Shown here one piece after another: positions 31,415-38,851 of a stretch of DNA of 50,183 bases. The stretch's first letter is position 1; each line of letters begins with the position of its first letter. The stretch covers positions 1 to 50,183 of the forward strand of contig CAIMNS010000088.1 of NCBI GenBank assembly GCA_903842945.1. The letters are read 5' to 3'. Below the pieces are notes generated by a model. It ran no database searches and was not told where the DNA came from. It saw only the letters and a list, made by a program, of their open reading frames with translations. The position numbers and the translations under genes were made by a program. The DNA comes from an uncultured Burkholderiales bacterium (GTDB lineage: Bacteria > Pseudomonadota > Gammaproteobacteria > Burkholderiales > Burkholderiaceae_C).

Positions 31415-31927
31415 ATGTCAGATGAACGATCATTTGAAGCAGCCCTTTCTTTGTTTCAACACAGGCTTTACAAGACCATGGGCAAAGCAAAATTAAGAGC
31501 GGTGGCACTGGGTGGTAGCGCCACGGATATTGAGCGCGCTTTTTACGACGCCTTGCAAAAAGCCGATCTTGATAAGCTCATGGCGTGTTGGGCCGACGAG
31601 GATGAGATCGTTTGTGTGCATCCCGGGGGCGTGCGGCTCGTGGGGGCGCTAGAAATCAGAAAATCCTTTGAATCTATTTTTTCTGGGGGGTCCATGCACG
31701 TGAATGTGTTGAGCGTGAAGAAAGTGGAGTCCTTGACCAGTGCCATGCACAATGTGATTGAACAAATCCAAGTCAGCTTGGGGCAAGACACGCAAGAGGC
31801 TTACATCATAGCGACCAACGTCTATCAGCAAACCCCTCAGGGCTGGAGAATGGTGCTGCACCACGCCTCTCCTGGACACCCTGAGTCGCTTCAAGCAGAG
31901 TTGGACGTTCCCAGCGTTTTGCATTGA
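31415..31927 (+). CDS. SnoaL/NTF2-like protein, 170 aa
   Basis: Small cytosolic protein with a cystatin-like alpha-beta fold of the SnoaL/NTF2 superfamily (DUF4440-like), visible from about residue 37: DIERAFYDALQKADLDKLMACWADEDEIVCVHPGG is split over the first helix and strand. The final strand reads GWRMVLHHASP. Such proteins may bind or isomerise small molecules, but many have no known role. The ATG has AAGAAGG a few bases upstream and starts 26 bp after atpC, with no terminator between, so it is probably an extension of the atp transcript. No catalytic residue can be assigned. Confidence 0.75.
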   Translation: MSDERSFEAALSLFQHRLYKTMGKAKLRAVALGGSATDIERAFYDALQKADLDKLMACWADEDEIVCVHPGGVRLVGALEIRKSFESIFSGGSMHVNVLSVKKVESLTSAMHNVIEQIQVSLGQDTQEAYIIATNVYQQTPQGWRMVLHHASPGHPESLQAELDVPSVLH

Positions 31928-31954
31928 CAGTTGTTTTGAAGCCAAGCATAGGCC

Positions 31955-32494
31955 ATGGATGAAATTGTCAAACGGGCCCTTCTTAAATGGCCAGATGTCC
32001 CCGATTGTTTTGGTTGGCTTGGACTGGACGCCCGAGGGCAGTGGTACATGCGCGATGAACAGGTCCAACATGCAGGCGCTTTTACAAGGTCAAAGGGCCG
32101 ACGTTTAGAGCATGCCAAGTTGATCTCTTTCATTTCCAGAAACTATCAGGCCGATGAGTTGGGACAGTGGTTTTTCCAAAACGGTCCGCAAAGGGTCTTT
32201 GTGGAGTTGGAGTTCAGCCCATGGATTTGGCGAGTCCAACAAAAAGAAAACGATTTTGAGCTCGTATCTCATACCGGTTTAAGCACAACTTTAGAGCACT
32301 GCTATCTAGATGAAAAAGGTCTTTTGTATTTGAAAACGAGCCTTGGTTTTGGCTTGGTTCACACGATGGACATGTGGCAGGCGGCCCAGATGCTGGAAAT
32401 GGGCCAGCTTCTCACGACAGACATTGAGCAAAAAGACATACCTAGCTTGTTCAGTTTTGTATCAAGTCCACAACACAACAACGTGGCCCAATAA
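31955..32494 (+). CDS. Conserved Burkholderiales protein of unknown function (DUF)
   Basis: A 179-aa soluble protein without signal peptide or membrane helix. I recall similar proteins in Burkholderiales sharing CFGWLGLDARGQWYMRDE near the N-terminus and RNYQADELGQWFFQNGPQR in the middle. They are annotated as a domain of unknown function (the number is not certain from memory; possibly DUF2944 or DUF2946). It is Trp-rich, with several WxW-like clusters. It starts 27 bp after the NTF2-like gene and ends two bases before a strong terminator, so it seems to close the atp transcript. No function is known to me. Confidence 0.7.
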   Translation: MDEIVKRALLKWPDVPDCFGWLGLDARGQWYMRDEQVQHAGAFTRSKGRRLEHAKLISFISRNYQADELGQWFFQNGPQRVFVELEFSPWIWRVQQKENDFELVSHTGLSTTLEHCYLDEKGLLYLKTSLGFGLVHTMDMWQAAQMLEMGQLLTTDIEQKDIPSLFSFVSSPQHNNVAQ

Positions 32495-32495
32495 A

Positions 32496-32519
32496 AAAAG
32501 CGAGCCGAGACTCGCTTTT
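32496..32519. terminator. Bidirectional rho-independent terminator
   Basis: AAAAGCGAG (32496-32504) and CTCGCTTTT (32511-32519) pair around a 6-base loop. It can serve both the long atp transcript from the left and the cytochrome gene from the right, which converge here. Confidence 0.88.
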
Positions 32520-32549
32520 AGAGGGTGGGATGCCTCTACCGATAGGTAT

Positions 32550-33041
32550 TTAGGGTTTTTGTGGCTCTTTGAACTTGGCGCCACCTGCATTGGCCATGTA
32601 GACCACAGCACGACCAATTTCAAGATCCTCATAATCTCCGCCCCCTTGAGCGCCCATGACGCCTTTGCCTTTAAGGGCTGATGTCAGGAGAGCTTCATAA
32701 CCCTTGCCGATTCTGGGTCCCCAAGCACTTGCATCACCAAATTTAGGCGAGCCGGCAGCCCCAATGGCATGACAGGTGGTGCATTGGCCTTTGTAGACTT
32801 CTTCGCCCGTTTTCAAGGGGCGGTTGGCATCTTTGATTTCGACATGTCCCACCTTGGTGAGTCGAGCCGTGACACTCTCAGGTGTATCGGGTGCGCCAGC
32901 GACGGGTTTGTTGGCCGATGTAACGTAATAGACCAAACCAATGATGACAAAAATTGGAACGACAAAGGAAAACAAAATTGCATAAAGCATTTGTTTGGGG
33001 GTTTTGATCGGATTGTGATCTTCTGAATGCTCTTCGCTCAT
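32550..33041 (-). CDS. Membrane-anchored c-type cytochrome (c5-like)
   Basis: Electron-transfer haemoprotein of 163 aa facing the periplasm. An N-terminal anchor helix (about 19-40) is followed by a linker and a class I cytochrome c domain. The haem motif CTTCH is at 87-91, and Met129 in KGVMGAQGG is a likely axial ligand. The spacing and the GxPxFGDASAWGPR-like region after the haem site resemble cytochrome c5 (CycB) proteins of betaproteobacteria. These pass electrons to terminal oxidases. ATG 33041 is used. It is convergent with the atp extension and monocistronic. Confidence 0.88.
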   Translation of the reverse strand: MSEEHSEDHNPIKTPKQMLYAILFSFVVPIFVIIGLVYYVTSANKPVAGAPDTPESVTARLTKVGHVEIKDANRPLKTGEEVYKGQCTTCHAIGAAGSPKFGDASAWGPRIGKGYEALLTSALKGKGVMGAQGGGDYEDLEIGRAVVYMANAGGAKFKEPQKP

Positions 33042-33231
33042 GAAAGCCTCAAATGTGGTTGAATTTAAATGATCAATTATAACGAACTGCTTGATCTGCG
33101 TAGAGAAGAGGTTGATCGTTTTTTAAAAGAAAGCTTGTAGCAATGGGTGAAAATGAGCAAAGTGCGTGTTTTAAGCACTGTAAAACAATGTAAATCTTGC
33201 TGAGCAATTACAATACAAAGTCTATGCCCGT
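33042..33231. promoter_or_regulatory. A/T-rich spacer before tRNA-Arg
   Basis: It must hold the promoters of the leftward cytochrome gene and the rightward tRNA gene. I could not pick a clear -35/-10 pair for either. No open frame of note is present. Confidence 0.35.
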
Positions 33232-33307
33232 GCGGCTGTAGCTCAGTGGATAGAGTATTGGCCTCCGAAGCCAAGGGTCGTGGGTTCGATCCCCGCCAGC
33301 CGCACCA
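33232..33307 (+). tRNA. tRNA-Arg (anticodon CCG)
   Basis: Complete 76-nt cloverleaf. The acceptor stem GCGGCTG pairs with CAGCCGC, followed by discriminator A and encoded CCA. The anticodon stem TTGGC/GCCAA closes the loop CTCCGAA, giving anticodon CCG. The T-arm has GGTTCGATCC. It reads CGG codons. The hipBA accessory pair begins about 100 bp beyond its 3' end. Confidence 0.97.
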
Positions 33308-33407
33308 TCCCTCAGGGATCCATGCCGACACATGGTTCACAGATCGTACCGATCACCTACTTTACAGCTTTGATCCAAAGCGCGCTGTTCTATTCCGTTG
33401 GGGCTTG

Positions 33408-34745
33408 CTAGACCTTAGGCATTCGCTCAAGCAAATCTGCTGACCCCTGCAATCCTTTGAAGATGGATGTTGCAACGTGTTCAGGAAAACCTCTGGGTAA
33501 CTTCTTTGCGACCCTATCAATCGCAATTGGTGTGCGTTCGATCAATTGGTCGATCAGGGCTTCGGCATCTGCTGGATGGAAACACTTTGAGGCGGTGCTA
33601 TTGAAGTGTCGTCGCTGAATCTCTTTGAAGTGGTAATGCTTGCTTTTACCTGGAAGCGCCATCGCCATCTTGGCTTTGTGATAAGAGATCTGGTTTGCGC
33701 CACGGCCTTCGACTGGCCAAATGGACATCACGTCATACAGCGGGGCCAGCGAATAGCGACCCTGGGGTAGCAAGCGAAGACTGAAATTCTTGGCATGACC
33801 GTCAGTCGCTGCCAGCATCCAAAAAAGCACTTGGGATTTGAGCAGTGTGGACAAATCTTGTTCGGCCTGCACTGAGCCTTTCAAGACGTTCGCCAAGTCT
33901 AGCAAGCCAGGCCCCCCATCTCTTTCATATTTCAAGTAAGGCGGTACACCCTTGGCTTGGCAGAAATCCTCTTGTGGTAGTCGCATCAGCCAAGTGCCAG
34001 AGGAATGCAGTTGTCGATCGAAGCGCTCCACTGCGAGGACTTTCTGATTACCAAACGTTAGCATGGCAGTTCTGGCCACTGTTATGCCAAATTCAGCCAA
34101 TAGGTTCATGCACAGCCATTCATTTTCAACCGAGGAACTGAAGTCGGCCTTGCTATTGCCAACCAAGCCAAGGGGCAGTTTTAGGATATGTGTGGTTGGT
34201 GTCGAACCGAGAGGACGCATCCAGTTTTGTTGGTGCCAAAGGAGGGCCGTTTTTTCTTGAGCGCCGGCAAGAGATATGCGAAGATCTTCCTCTTCGATGG
34301 CGTTGCCGCTGAAGGCAGAGCTCGTTGTTTGAAAGAGGAGTTTTTCGACCTCATCTTCATGCAGCGTTGTGCCGAGAATACGGTTGATGTCAGAGGGAGA
34401 TTCGCTCTCGCCCAACAATTGCACGGCACCCACGCAGTCTTTACCGATGGCTTGCAACAGGTCAAAGGCCCCATCGCTTTGAGTCTTGAATCGCAGAGCA
34501 AGACGCTTGCGAATCACATCGCTGTCAGGGAGTAGGTTATCGAAGTAGTTTTGGACTCGAGCTCCTTTGAGGACTTGATTTCCAATGAAAGGAAGTGACA
34601 AAGAAAGCGGGCGTCCAACAGGAGAATTGATCCAATCGGCGTCATAAGAGAGTGCCATGTCTCCACGAGTCGGTAAAGACCAGGTGCCCACGCGTTGTCC
34701 ATTGGTCCAAACGGACAGCGCCCTTGAATGGGATTTTCGGCCCAT
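33408..34745 (-). CDS. hipA: HipA family Ser/Thr kinase toxin
   Basis: Toxin of a type II toxin-antitoxin system. E. coli HipA phosphorylates glutamyl-tRNA synthetase and causes growth arrest and persistence. This 445-aa protein is close to the E. coli form in length and sequence. Visible features are the N-subdomain FDNLLPDS, the auto-regulatory Ser158 in ISLAGAQEKTA, Lys189 in HILKLP, the catalytic Asp315 in ATDGHAKN and Asp338 in YDVMS. All kinase residues are intact, so it should be active. ATG 34745 is used, two bases after the hipB stop; a GTG at 34754 would overlap hipB. It lies between hipB and tRNA-Arg and ends about 100 bp from the tRNA. Confidence 0.95.
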   Translation of the reverse strand: MGRKSHSRALSVWTNGQRVGTWSLPTRGDMALSYDADWINSPVGRPLSLSLPFIGNQVLKGARVQNYFDNLLPDSDVIRKRLALRFKTQSDGAFDLLQAIGKDCVGAVQLLGESESPSDINRILGTTLHEDEVEKLLFQTTSSAFSGNAIEEEDLRISLAGAQEKTALLWHQQNWMRPLGSTPTTHILKLPLGLVGNSKADFSSSVENEWLCMNLLAEFGITVARTAMLTFGNQKVLAVERFDRQLHSSGTWLMRLPQEDFCQAKGVPPYLKYERDGGPGLLDLANVLKGSVQAEQDLSTLLKSQVLFWMLAATDGHAKNFSLRLLPQGRYSLAPLYDVMSIWPVEGRGANQISYHKAKMAMALPGKSKHYHFKEIQRRHFNSTASKCFHPADAEALIDQLIERTPIAIDRVAKKLPRGFPEHVATSIFKGLQGSADLLERMPKV

Positions 34746-34747
34746 CG

Positions 34748-35023
34748 TCACCACTCCGGTTCGTTGAGTGATGTTGACTTGCGGTCGTCAGCCCGGTGCA
34801 CGTGATTTTCTTTGCTTTGCACCCACAGTTCCAAATTCAAAGCAGAGCACATGGCGAGCAGCTGTGCCAGGTTGATGGAGCCAGGGTCAAGTTCCATCGA
34901 AGAGATTCGGCTTTGGCTCACACCAAGTTGGCGCGCCAGTTCGGTTTGTGAAAGGCGAGTTGATTTTCGGGCAGCTTGTAAAATGGGGCTGGCTTGATCG
35001 ATGACAGACAAAAGCTGTTTCAT
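34748..35023 (-). CDS. hipB: HipB-like antitoxin, XRE helix-turn-helix
   Basis: Antitoxin and transcriptional autoregulator of 91 aa. The XRE helix-turn-helix spans about 13-68, with recognition helix near GVSQSRISSME. The tail is hydrophilic and ends in Trp91. E. coli HipB also ends in a Trp that contacts HipA, so the toxin-binding tail seems conserved. I chose ATG 35023, with AAGG seven bases upstream; the open frame reaches a TTG at 35080 inside the operator region. It precedes hipA by two bases and is expressed from the operator-promoter at about 35063-35117. Confidence 0.9.
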   Translation of the reverse strand: MKQLLSVIDQASPILQAARKSTRLSQTELARQLGVSQSRISSMELDPGSINLAQLLAMCSALNLELWVQSKENHVHRADDRKSTSLNEPEW

Positions 35024-35062
35024 ACTGAACCTTGTGGTGAAGTGGCAAGCCGGGAAGTTTGT

Positions 35063-35113
35063 AAAATACGTGTTAGACAAGTATTTTAATTTTACGTGTT
35101 TTAGAAGTATTTT
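35063..35113 (-). promoter_or_regulatory. Paired hip operators
   Basis: Two 25-bp copies share TACGTGTT and AAGTATTTT. The first (35063-35087) is a near-perfect palindrome with AAAATAC and GTATTTT arms and TGT/ACA inside. The second (35089-35113) is less symmetric. Their centres are 26 bp apart, about two and a half turns. HipB is the obvious candidate to bind them. Confidence 0.75.
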
Positions 35114-35117
35114 GCAA
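35089..35117 (-). promoter_or_regulatory. Candidate hipBA promoter
   Basis: Reading leftward, TTGCAA at 35117-35112 and TAAAAT at 35094-35089 are spaced by 17 bp. The second operator copy fills the spacer and the first covers the expected start of transcription. Bound repressor would therefore block RNA polymerase. Confidence 0.7.
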
Positions 35118-35557
35118 ATAAACGTTTCAAAGGTAAAAATCAGCCCTTAATTTGCTCAAGGGAAGTTTTTTTGTCAATCATTTGCAACACGTGGAGCGTA
35201 AAAAATACAGCGTGTGGTCTCGAACACATCGATTTGCCGCCCAACCTGTTAATGCAGGAGCCGGTATATTAAGTCTTGCAAAATAAAATAATAATTTAAA
35301 ATGCCAAGCGACTGTGGTTCTCGTCCTCTCAAGTTGTAGGGTCTGATCCATTGCTTGAATGTGTTTTAATACAGATTCGACTTCTGTCAGGTGAACCAAC
35401 TCTCTAGGGCTAAGAATGCAGCATTGGACTGAGCCTTTTTGTTGACTGCACTCTTCACAAGAAATGGTGAAAGAAAAGAAATCTAAAAATGAGGACACGG
35501 ACCAAAAAGCCATGAACTTTTGCAAAAATCAATGGATCTTGAACTAAAAAAACAGAT
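35118..35557. other. A/T-rich non-coding stretch beyond hipB
   Basis: About 440 bases without a gene I can support. A leftward 111-residue open frame from ATG 35513 to 35178 exists but matches nothing I know, has several Cys pairs and no good Shine-Dalgarno. The A/T content seems higher than in the flanking core genes by eye. It may be degenerate DNA that came with hipBA, or the leader of the cyclophilin gene. Confidence 0.4.
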
Positions 35558-36385
35558 ATGAGAAATTTTCTGAGTGTCGCCTTGGTTTTGATCTGTGGTG
35601 CTCTTGTCTCTTGTGGCAATGGCAACAATGCAAGCTTGCCCAATGTGAGCGAGATCGAAATAGATCAGGTGAAATATGGTCAAAAAACCATTTTTAAACT
35701 GATGGGCCTGAATTTGAACCAAGACTTCAATGTCTCGGTCTCCAACTGCGAAGGGCTTGCATTGCTGCCCAATGGCAGCGATACCGAAAAATACCTGACT
35801 TGCACGCCAAGTGCGGTTGGACCCGCCATGATGGTTGCCAAATCAATCGACGGCGTGCAAATGTTGATCAAGAACTTTGAAGTGCCCAATCCGCAGGTCA
35901 AGATCAGCACCAATTTTGGCGATTTGACGGTTGAACTCTACCCTGCATCTGCACCCATCACGGTCAACAATTATCTGAACTATGTCAATGCCAAGTTCTA
36001 CAGCAACACCTTGATGCACAGAATCATTCCCCAGTTTGTTGTTCAAGGAGGCTGGTTGACGACAACGGTCGGTGAGCAAACAGGGGCAGGCAATCCAATC
36101 GTTTTGGAGTCCAACAATGGATTGAAAAACATGCGGGGCAGCATTGCCATGGCGAGAACTTCCGCTCCCAATTCTGCAAGCACACAGTTTTATTTCAATT
36201 TGGTGGACAACTCCAAATTGGATTACCAAAGCGAGTCTTCACCTGGATATGCGGTGTTTGGACAAATCCTGGAAGGGCTCAATGTGATCGACATCATGGC
36301 GCAAATATCCACGGCCACACTTTACGGCTTGGCCAATTTCCCGACCTCCAATGTGATTGTGAAATCCATCGTTCAAATCAAGTGA
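35558..36385 (+). CDS. Cyclophilin-type peptidyl-prolyl isomerase, predicted lipoprotein
   Basis: Exported PPIase of 275 aa that would catalyse proline cis-trans isomerisation in the periplasm. The signal peptide ends in a lipobox, LVSC, with Cys19 as lipid site, so it should be membrane-anchored. Residues 30-109 form an extra domain of unknown kind with two Cys (a TIG-like beta domain is possible). The cyclophilin domain follows from about 110: VKISTNFGDLTVELYP, LMHRIIPQFVVQGG, and RGSIAMARTSAPNSASTQFYFN, with catalytic Arg and Phe/Gln motifs in place. No Shine-Dalgarno is obvious before the ATG at 35558. It is convergent with rsmI. Confidence 0.85.
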   Translation: MRNFLSVALVLICGALVSCGNGNNASLPNVSEIEIDQVKYGQKTIFKLMGLNLNQDFNVSVSNCEGLALLPNGSDTEKYLTCTPSAVGPAMMVAKSIDGVQMLIKNFEVPNPQVKISTNFGDLTVELYPASAPITVNNYLNYVNAKFYSNTLMHRIIPQFVVQGGWLTTTVGEQTGAGNPIVLESNNGLKNMRGSIAMARTSAPNSASTQFYFNLVDNSKLDYQSESSPGYAVFGQILEGLNVIDIMAQISTATLYGLANFPTSNVIVKSIVQIK

Positions 36386-36416
36386 TGCAAGGCCCTTCTA
36401 GGCTAGGTGATCAATC

Positions 36417-37355
36417 TCAGGCCTCATCTGCTTCATCATGAGGCGCAAGTGAGTTCTTCAATTTAAGGGCCTCGGCATACAGGCCCTTTTTGGATTGACC
36501 CGTGATGTCGGCGGACAGGGCCACCGCTGTTTTAAGGGGCAAATGCACCAACAAAAGTTTCAGAACTTTGACATCCATGCCAAGGGGGTCTTTGTCGATC
36601 AACTTGGGGTGGATCAAGATACAAAACTCCCCCTTTTGGCGATTCGAATCCTCCATGAGCCAAGCCCACAGGTTGTGAGCTTTGAGGTTTTGAATGCTTT
36701 CAAATTGTTTGGTCAATTCTCGACCCAGGGTGACCATCCGTTCGCCAAGAACAGACAAGGCCTTGGCCAAGTCAAGGATTCGGTGGGGCGCTTCTAAAAT
36801 GATTTGACAACGGTGCTCATCGCTCATGTCTTGAATTTGTTGCGAGCGCATTTGCGCTTTGGACGATAAAAAGCCCAGAAAAATAAAACTTTGATCGTCT
36901 CCGCTATGAGCACCACTGGCACTCAAAAGGGTGGTGACGCTGGAGGGGCCTGGCAGAGGCACGACCCTAAAGCCCTGGCTTTGAACAGCGCTCACCAATC
37001 GAGCACCAGGGTCGCTGATGCCAGGCGTGCCAGCATCGCTCAAATAGGCGACTTTGGCGCCCGAGGAGAGTGCTTGGATGACGATGTCGGCCCCTTGCAA
37101 CTCGTTGTGTTGGTGAACGGGGATCCAATGGGAGGCAGGCTTGTCCAGTCCATAGGCGCGGCAAAGTTGTTGGGTGTGCCGGGTGTCTTCACACGCTATG
37201 AAGTCCATCATTTGTAAAACAAACAAGGCTCTGAGGCTCACATCTGCCAAATTACCAATGGGAGAAGCAACGATGTACAAAGAACTTGGGCTCAACTCTT
37301 GATGGCCAACCAAGTCTTTGGCCATGTCAAGGGCTTTGGAGTAGGGTGCACTCAT
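36417..37355 (-). CDS. rsmI: 16S rRNA 2'-O-ribose C1402 methyltransferase
   Basis: SAM-dependent methyltransferase of the tetrapyrrole-methylase fold that modifies C1402 in the ribosomal P site. It is 312 aa, about the usual length. The N-terminal motif LYIVASPIGNLADVSLRA (about 26-43), the CEDTRHTQQL motif and the DAGTPGISDPGARLV loop are diagnostic. The C-terminal domain is less conserved. ATG 37355 is used. It diverges from diaA across about 200 bp, as in many proteobacteria. Confidence 0.95.
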   Translation of the reverse strand: MSAPYSKALDMAKDLVGHQELSPSSLYIVASPIGNLADVSLRALFVLQMMDFIACEDTRHTQQLCRAYGLDKPASHWIPVHQHNELQGADIVIQALSSGAKVAYLSDAGTPGISDPGARLVSAVQSQGFRVVPLPGPSSVTTLLSASGAHSGDDQSFIFLGFLSSKAQMRSQQIQDMSDEHRCQIILEAPHRILDLAKALSVLGERMVTLGRELTKQFESIQNLKAHNLWAWLMEDSNRQKGEFCILIHPKLIDKDPLGMDVKVLKLLLVHLPLKTAVALSADITGQSKKGLYAEALKLKNSLAPHDEADEA

Positions 37356-37381
37356 GGGTAGAATAAAGGGAGATTAGGGGC

Positions 37382-37409
37382 TTGTGAAGAGAGTGTGCTC
37401 GGGTATGAT
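37382..37409 (+). promoter_or_regulatory. Candidate promoter of the diaA-BON unit
   Basis: TTGTGA (37382-37387) and TATGAT (37404-37409) with a 16-bp spacer resemble a sigma-70 promoter. The leader to the diaA ATG at 37560 would be about 145 bases, long for a simple operon; I see no known riboswitch in it. Confidence 0.45.
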
Positions 37410-37559
37410 ACTCAATGGTACCTCGTAAGTGTGTTTTTAAGTGGCACCGTTGTCCCTTAAGTCAAACTGGAAAAACCAAGGTCAAAAGCCAAAACCCTGA
37501 AAGCATCGTTTTTAATTGATTTTGTCACCACAACCTTCGACTGAAAAAACCAAGCACCG

Positions 37560-38162
37560 ATGTTAGAGCAACGCATAGAGCAACAATTCATAGACAGTGC
37601 GGACTTGAAGTACCAAGCCGCGCAGGTCTTGTCCAAGCCGATTGCCAGTGCCATTCAGGCCATTCTTGCCTGTGTCACCAGCGGGGGCAAGGTTTTGGTG
37701 TGTGGCAATGGGGGGTCGGCAGCCGATGCACAACACTTTGCCGCAGAATTTGTGGGCCGCTTTGAGCGCGAGAGGCCAGAGTTGGGCGCCATCGCACTCA
37801 CCACCGACAGCTCTATTTTGACGGCCATTGGTAACGATTATGATTTTGATCAAATCTTCTCCAAGCAAGTCAGAGCCTTGGGTCAAAGTGGCGATGTGTT
37901 GTTGGCGATTTCTACCAGTGGCAACTCCAAAAATATATTGAAAGCCATTGAGTCCGCTCACCAACGAGAGATGACCGTGGTGGCGTTGACCGGCAAAGGG
38001 GGGGGCAAAATGGGCGCCGGTCTCAGAGAGACGGATGTGCACATTTGTGTGCCTCACGATAGAACGGCAAGAATTCAAGAGGTCCATTTGTTGGTCCTGC
38101 ATTGTTTATGTGATGGTGTCGATACACAACTTTTGGGAGACCAAGAAGGTAATCAAGTATGA
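37560..38162 (+). CDS. diaA: SIS-domain protein, DiaA/GmhA family
   Basis: A 200-aa protein with a single SIS fold. In this position (beside rsmI and the BON lipoprotein) the E. coli orthologue is DiaA, a DnaA-binding initiator factor; the related GmhA is the phosphoheptose isomerase of LPS heptose synthesis. [21 protein letters not shown] (split at about residues 50-70) and [11 protein letters not shown] are clear SIS motifs, and [20 protein letters not shown] matches both families. Context favours DiaA, but sequence alone cannot exclude the isomerase. ATG 37560 is used. Its ATGA overlaps the next gene. Confidence 0.85.
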   Translation: MLEQRIEQQFIDSADLKYQAAQVLSKPIASAIQAILACVTSGGKVLVCGNGGSAADAQHFAAEFVGRFERERPELGAIALTTDSSILTAIGNDYDFDQIFSKQVRALGQSGDVLLAISTSGNSKNILKAIESAHQREMTVVALTGKGGGKMGAGLRETDVHICVPHDRTARIQEVHLLVLHCLCDGVDTQLLGDQEGNQV

Positions 38163-38803
38163 GCAAACAAATCAAAGTTCAATTTTCCCACGTCCTCCTC
38201 GTTTTAAGTGCCACCTTGGTTTTACAAGCCTGTGCGCCCATGGTCGTGGGAGGCTTTGTCGGTGGCACCATGGTGGTCACCGATCGCAGAACATCAGGCG
38301 CGCAACTGGAAGATGAGGGCATTGAGATCAAAGGTGCTTCTAAGATCCGAGAAGCACTGAGTGGCAAAGTCCACATCAACTTGGTAAGCTACAACCGACA
38401 AGTTTTGATCACCGGAGAGGCCACCAACGAGCGCGACGCCAAGTTCGTATCTGAAATAGTCTCTCAAGTGGACAATGTCAGAATGGTTTTGAACGAAGTT
38501 CAGGTGGCCAATTTTTCAAACTTCACAGAGCGCTCTCAAGATGTTTTGATTCAAAGCAAAGTCAAAGCCAGTTTGGTCGACAGCAAAGATATTTTTGCCA
38601 CTGCATTCAAAGTGCATGCGGAGCGAGGGGTCATCTATTTGATGGGTCGCGTGACGCAAAGAGAGGCCGACCGTGCAGTTGACGTGGCCAGAAATGTTTC
38701 GGGGGTCCAAAAGGTGGTGAAAGTTTTTGAGATCATTACTGAAAACGAGCTCAAAAGCTTGCTACCTTCTCCCGGCAAGACGCCCGCGCCGAATTCAAAA
38801 TAA
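38159..38803 (+). CDS. dolP: BON-domain outer-membrane lipoprotein (DolP/YraP-like)
   Basis: Predicted lipoprotein of 214 aa with two BON domains (about 55-120 and 130-200). The signal peptide ends in the lipobox LQAC with lipidation at Cys25. E. coli DolP is an outer-membrane lipoprotein needed for envelope integrity and division-site function. The repeated glycine-hydrophobic BON pattern is seen at VLITGEA and VIYLMGRVT. It overlaps diaA by four bases, as does yraP in E. coli, which supports the name. The tail after residue 200 is short and Pro-rich. Confidence 0.88.
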   Translation: MSKQIKVQFSHVLLVLSATLVLQACAPMVVGGFVGGTMVVTDRRTSGAQLEDEGIEIKGASKIREALSGKVHINLVSYNRQVLITGEATNERDAKFVSEIVSQVDNVRMVLNEVQVANFSNFTERSQDVLIQSKVKASLVDSKDIFATAFKVHAERGVIYLMGRVTQREADRAVDVARNVSGVQKVVKVFEIITENELKSLLPSPGKTPAPNSK

Positions 38804-38814
38804 TGGACCCTCTC

Positions 38815-38842
38815 GCCTCAGACTGCTTGAGGCTTGGGTTTT
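38815..38842 (+). terminator. Possible terminator after the BON gene
   Basis: GCCTCA (38815-38820) and TGAGGC (38828-38833) form a 6-bp stem with a 7-base loop, followed by TTGGGTTTT. The T-run is interrupted, so it may be weak. Confidence 0.5.
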
Positions 38843-38851
38843 ACAAGGGCG

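Noticed and set aside
35178-35513. Small leftward gene of 111 aa beyond hipB
   Set aside because: No recognisable domain, no ribosome site and a composition that looks random.
33308-35557. Attachment-site repeat of the tRNA-Arg 3' end
   Set aside because: No second copy of the T-arm or acceptor sequence found by eye; no integrase nearby.
37356-37559. RNase P RNA gene beside rsmI
   Set aside because: The gap is about 204 bp, too short for rnpB (usually above 300 nt), and I see no P4-like core.
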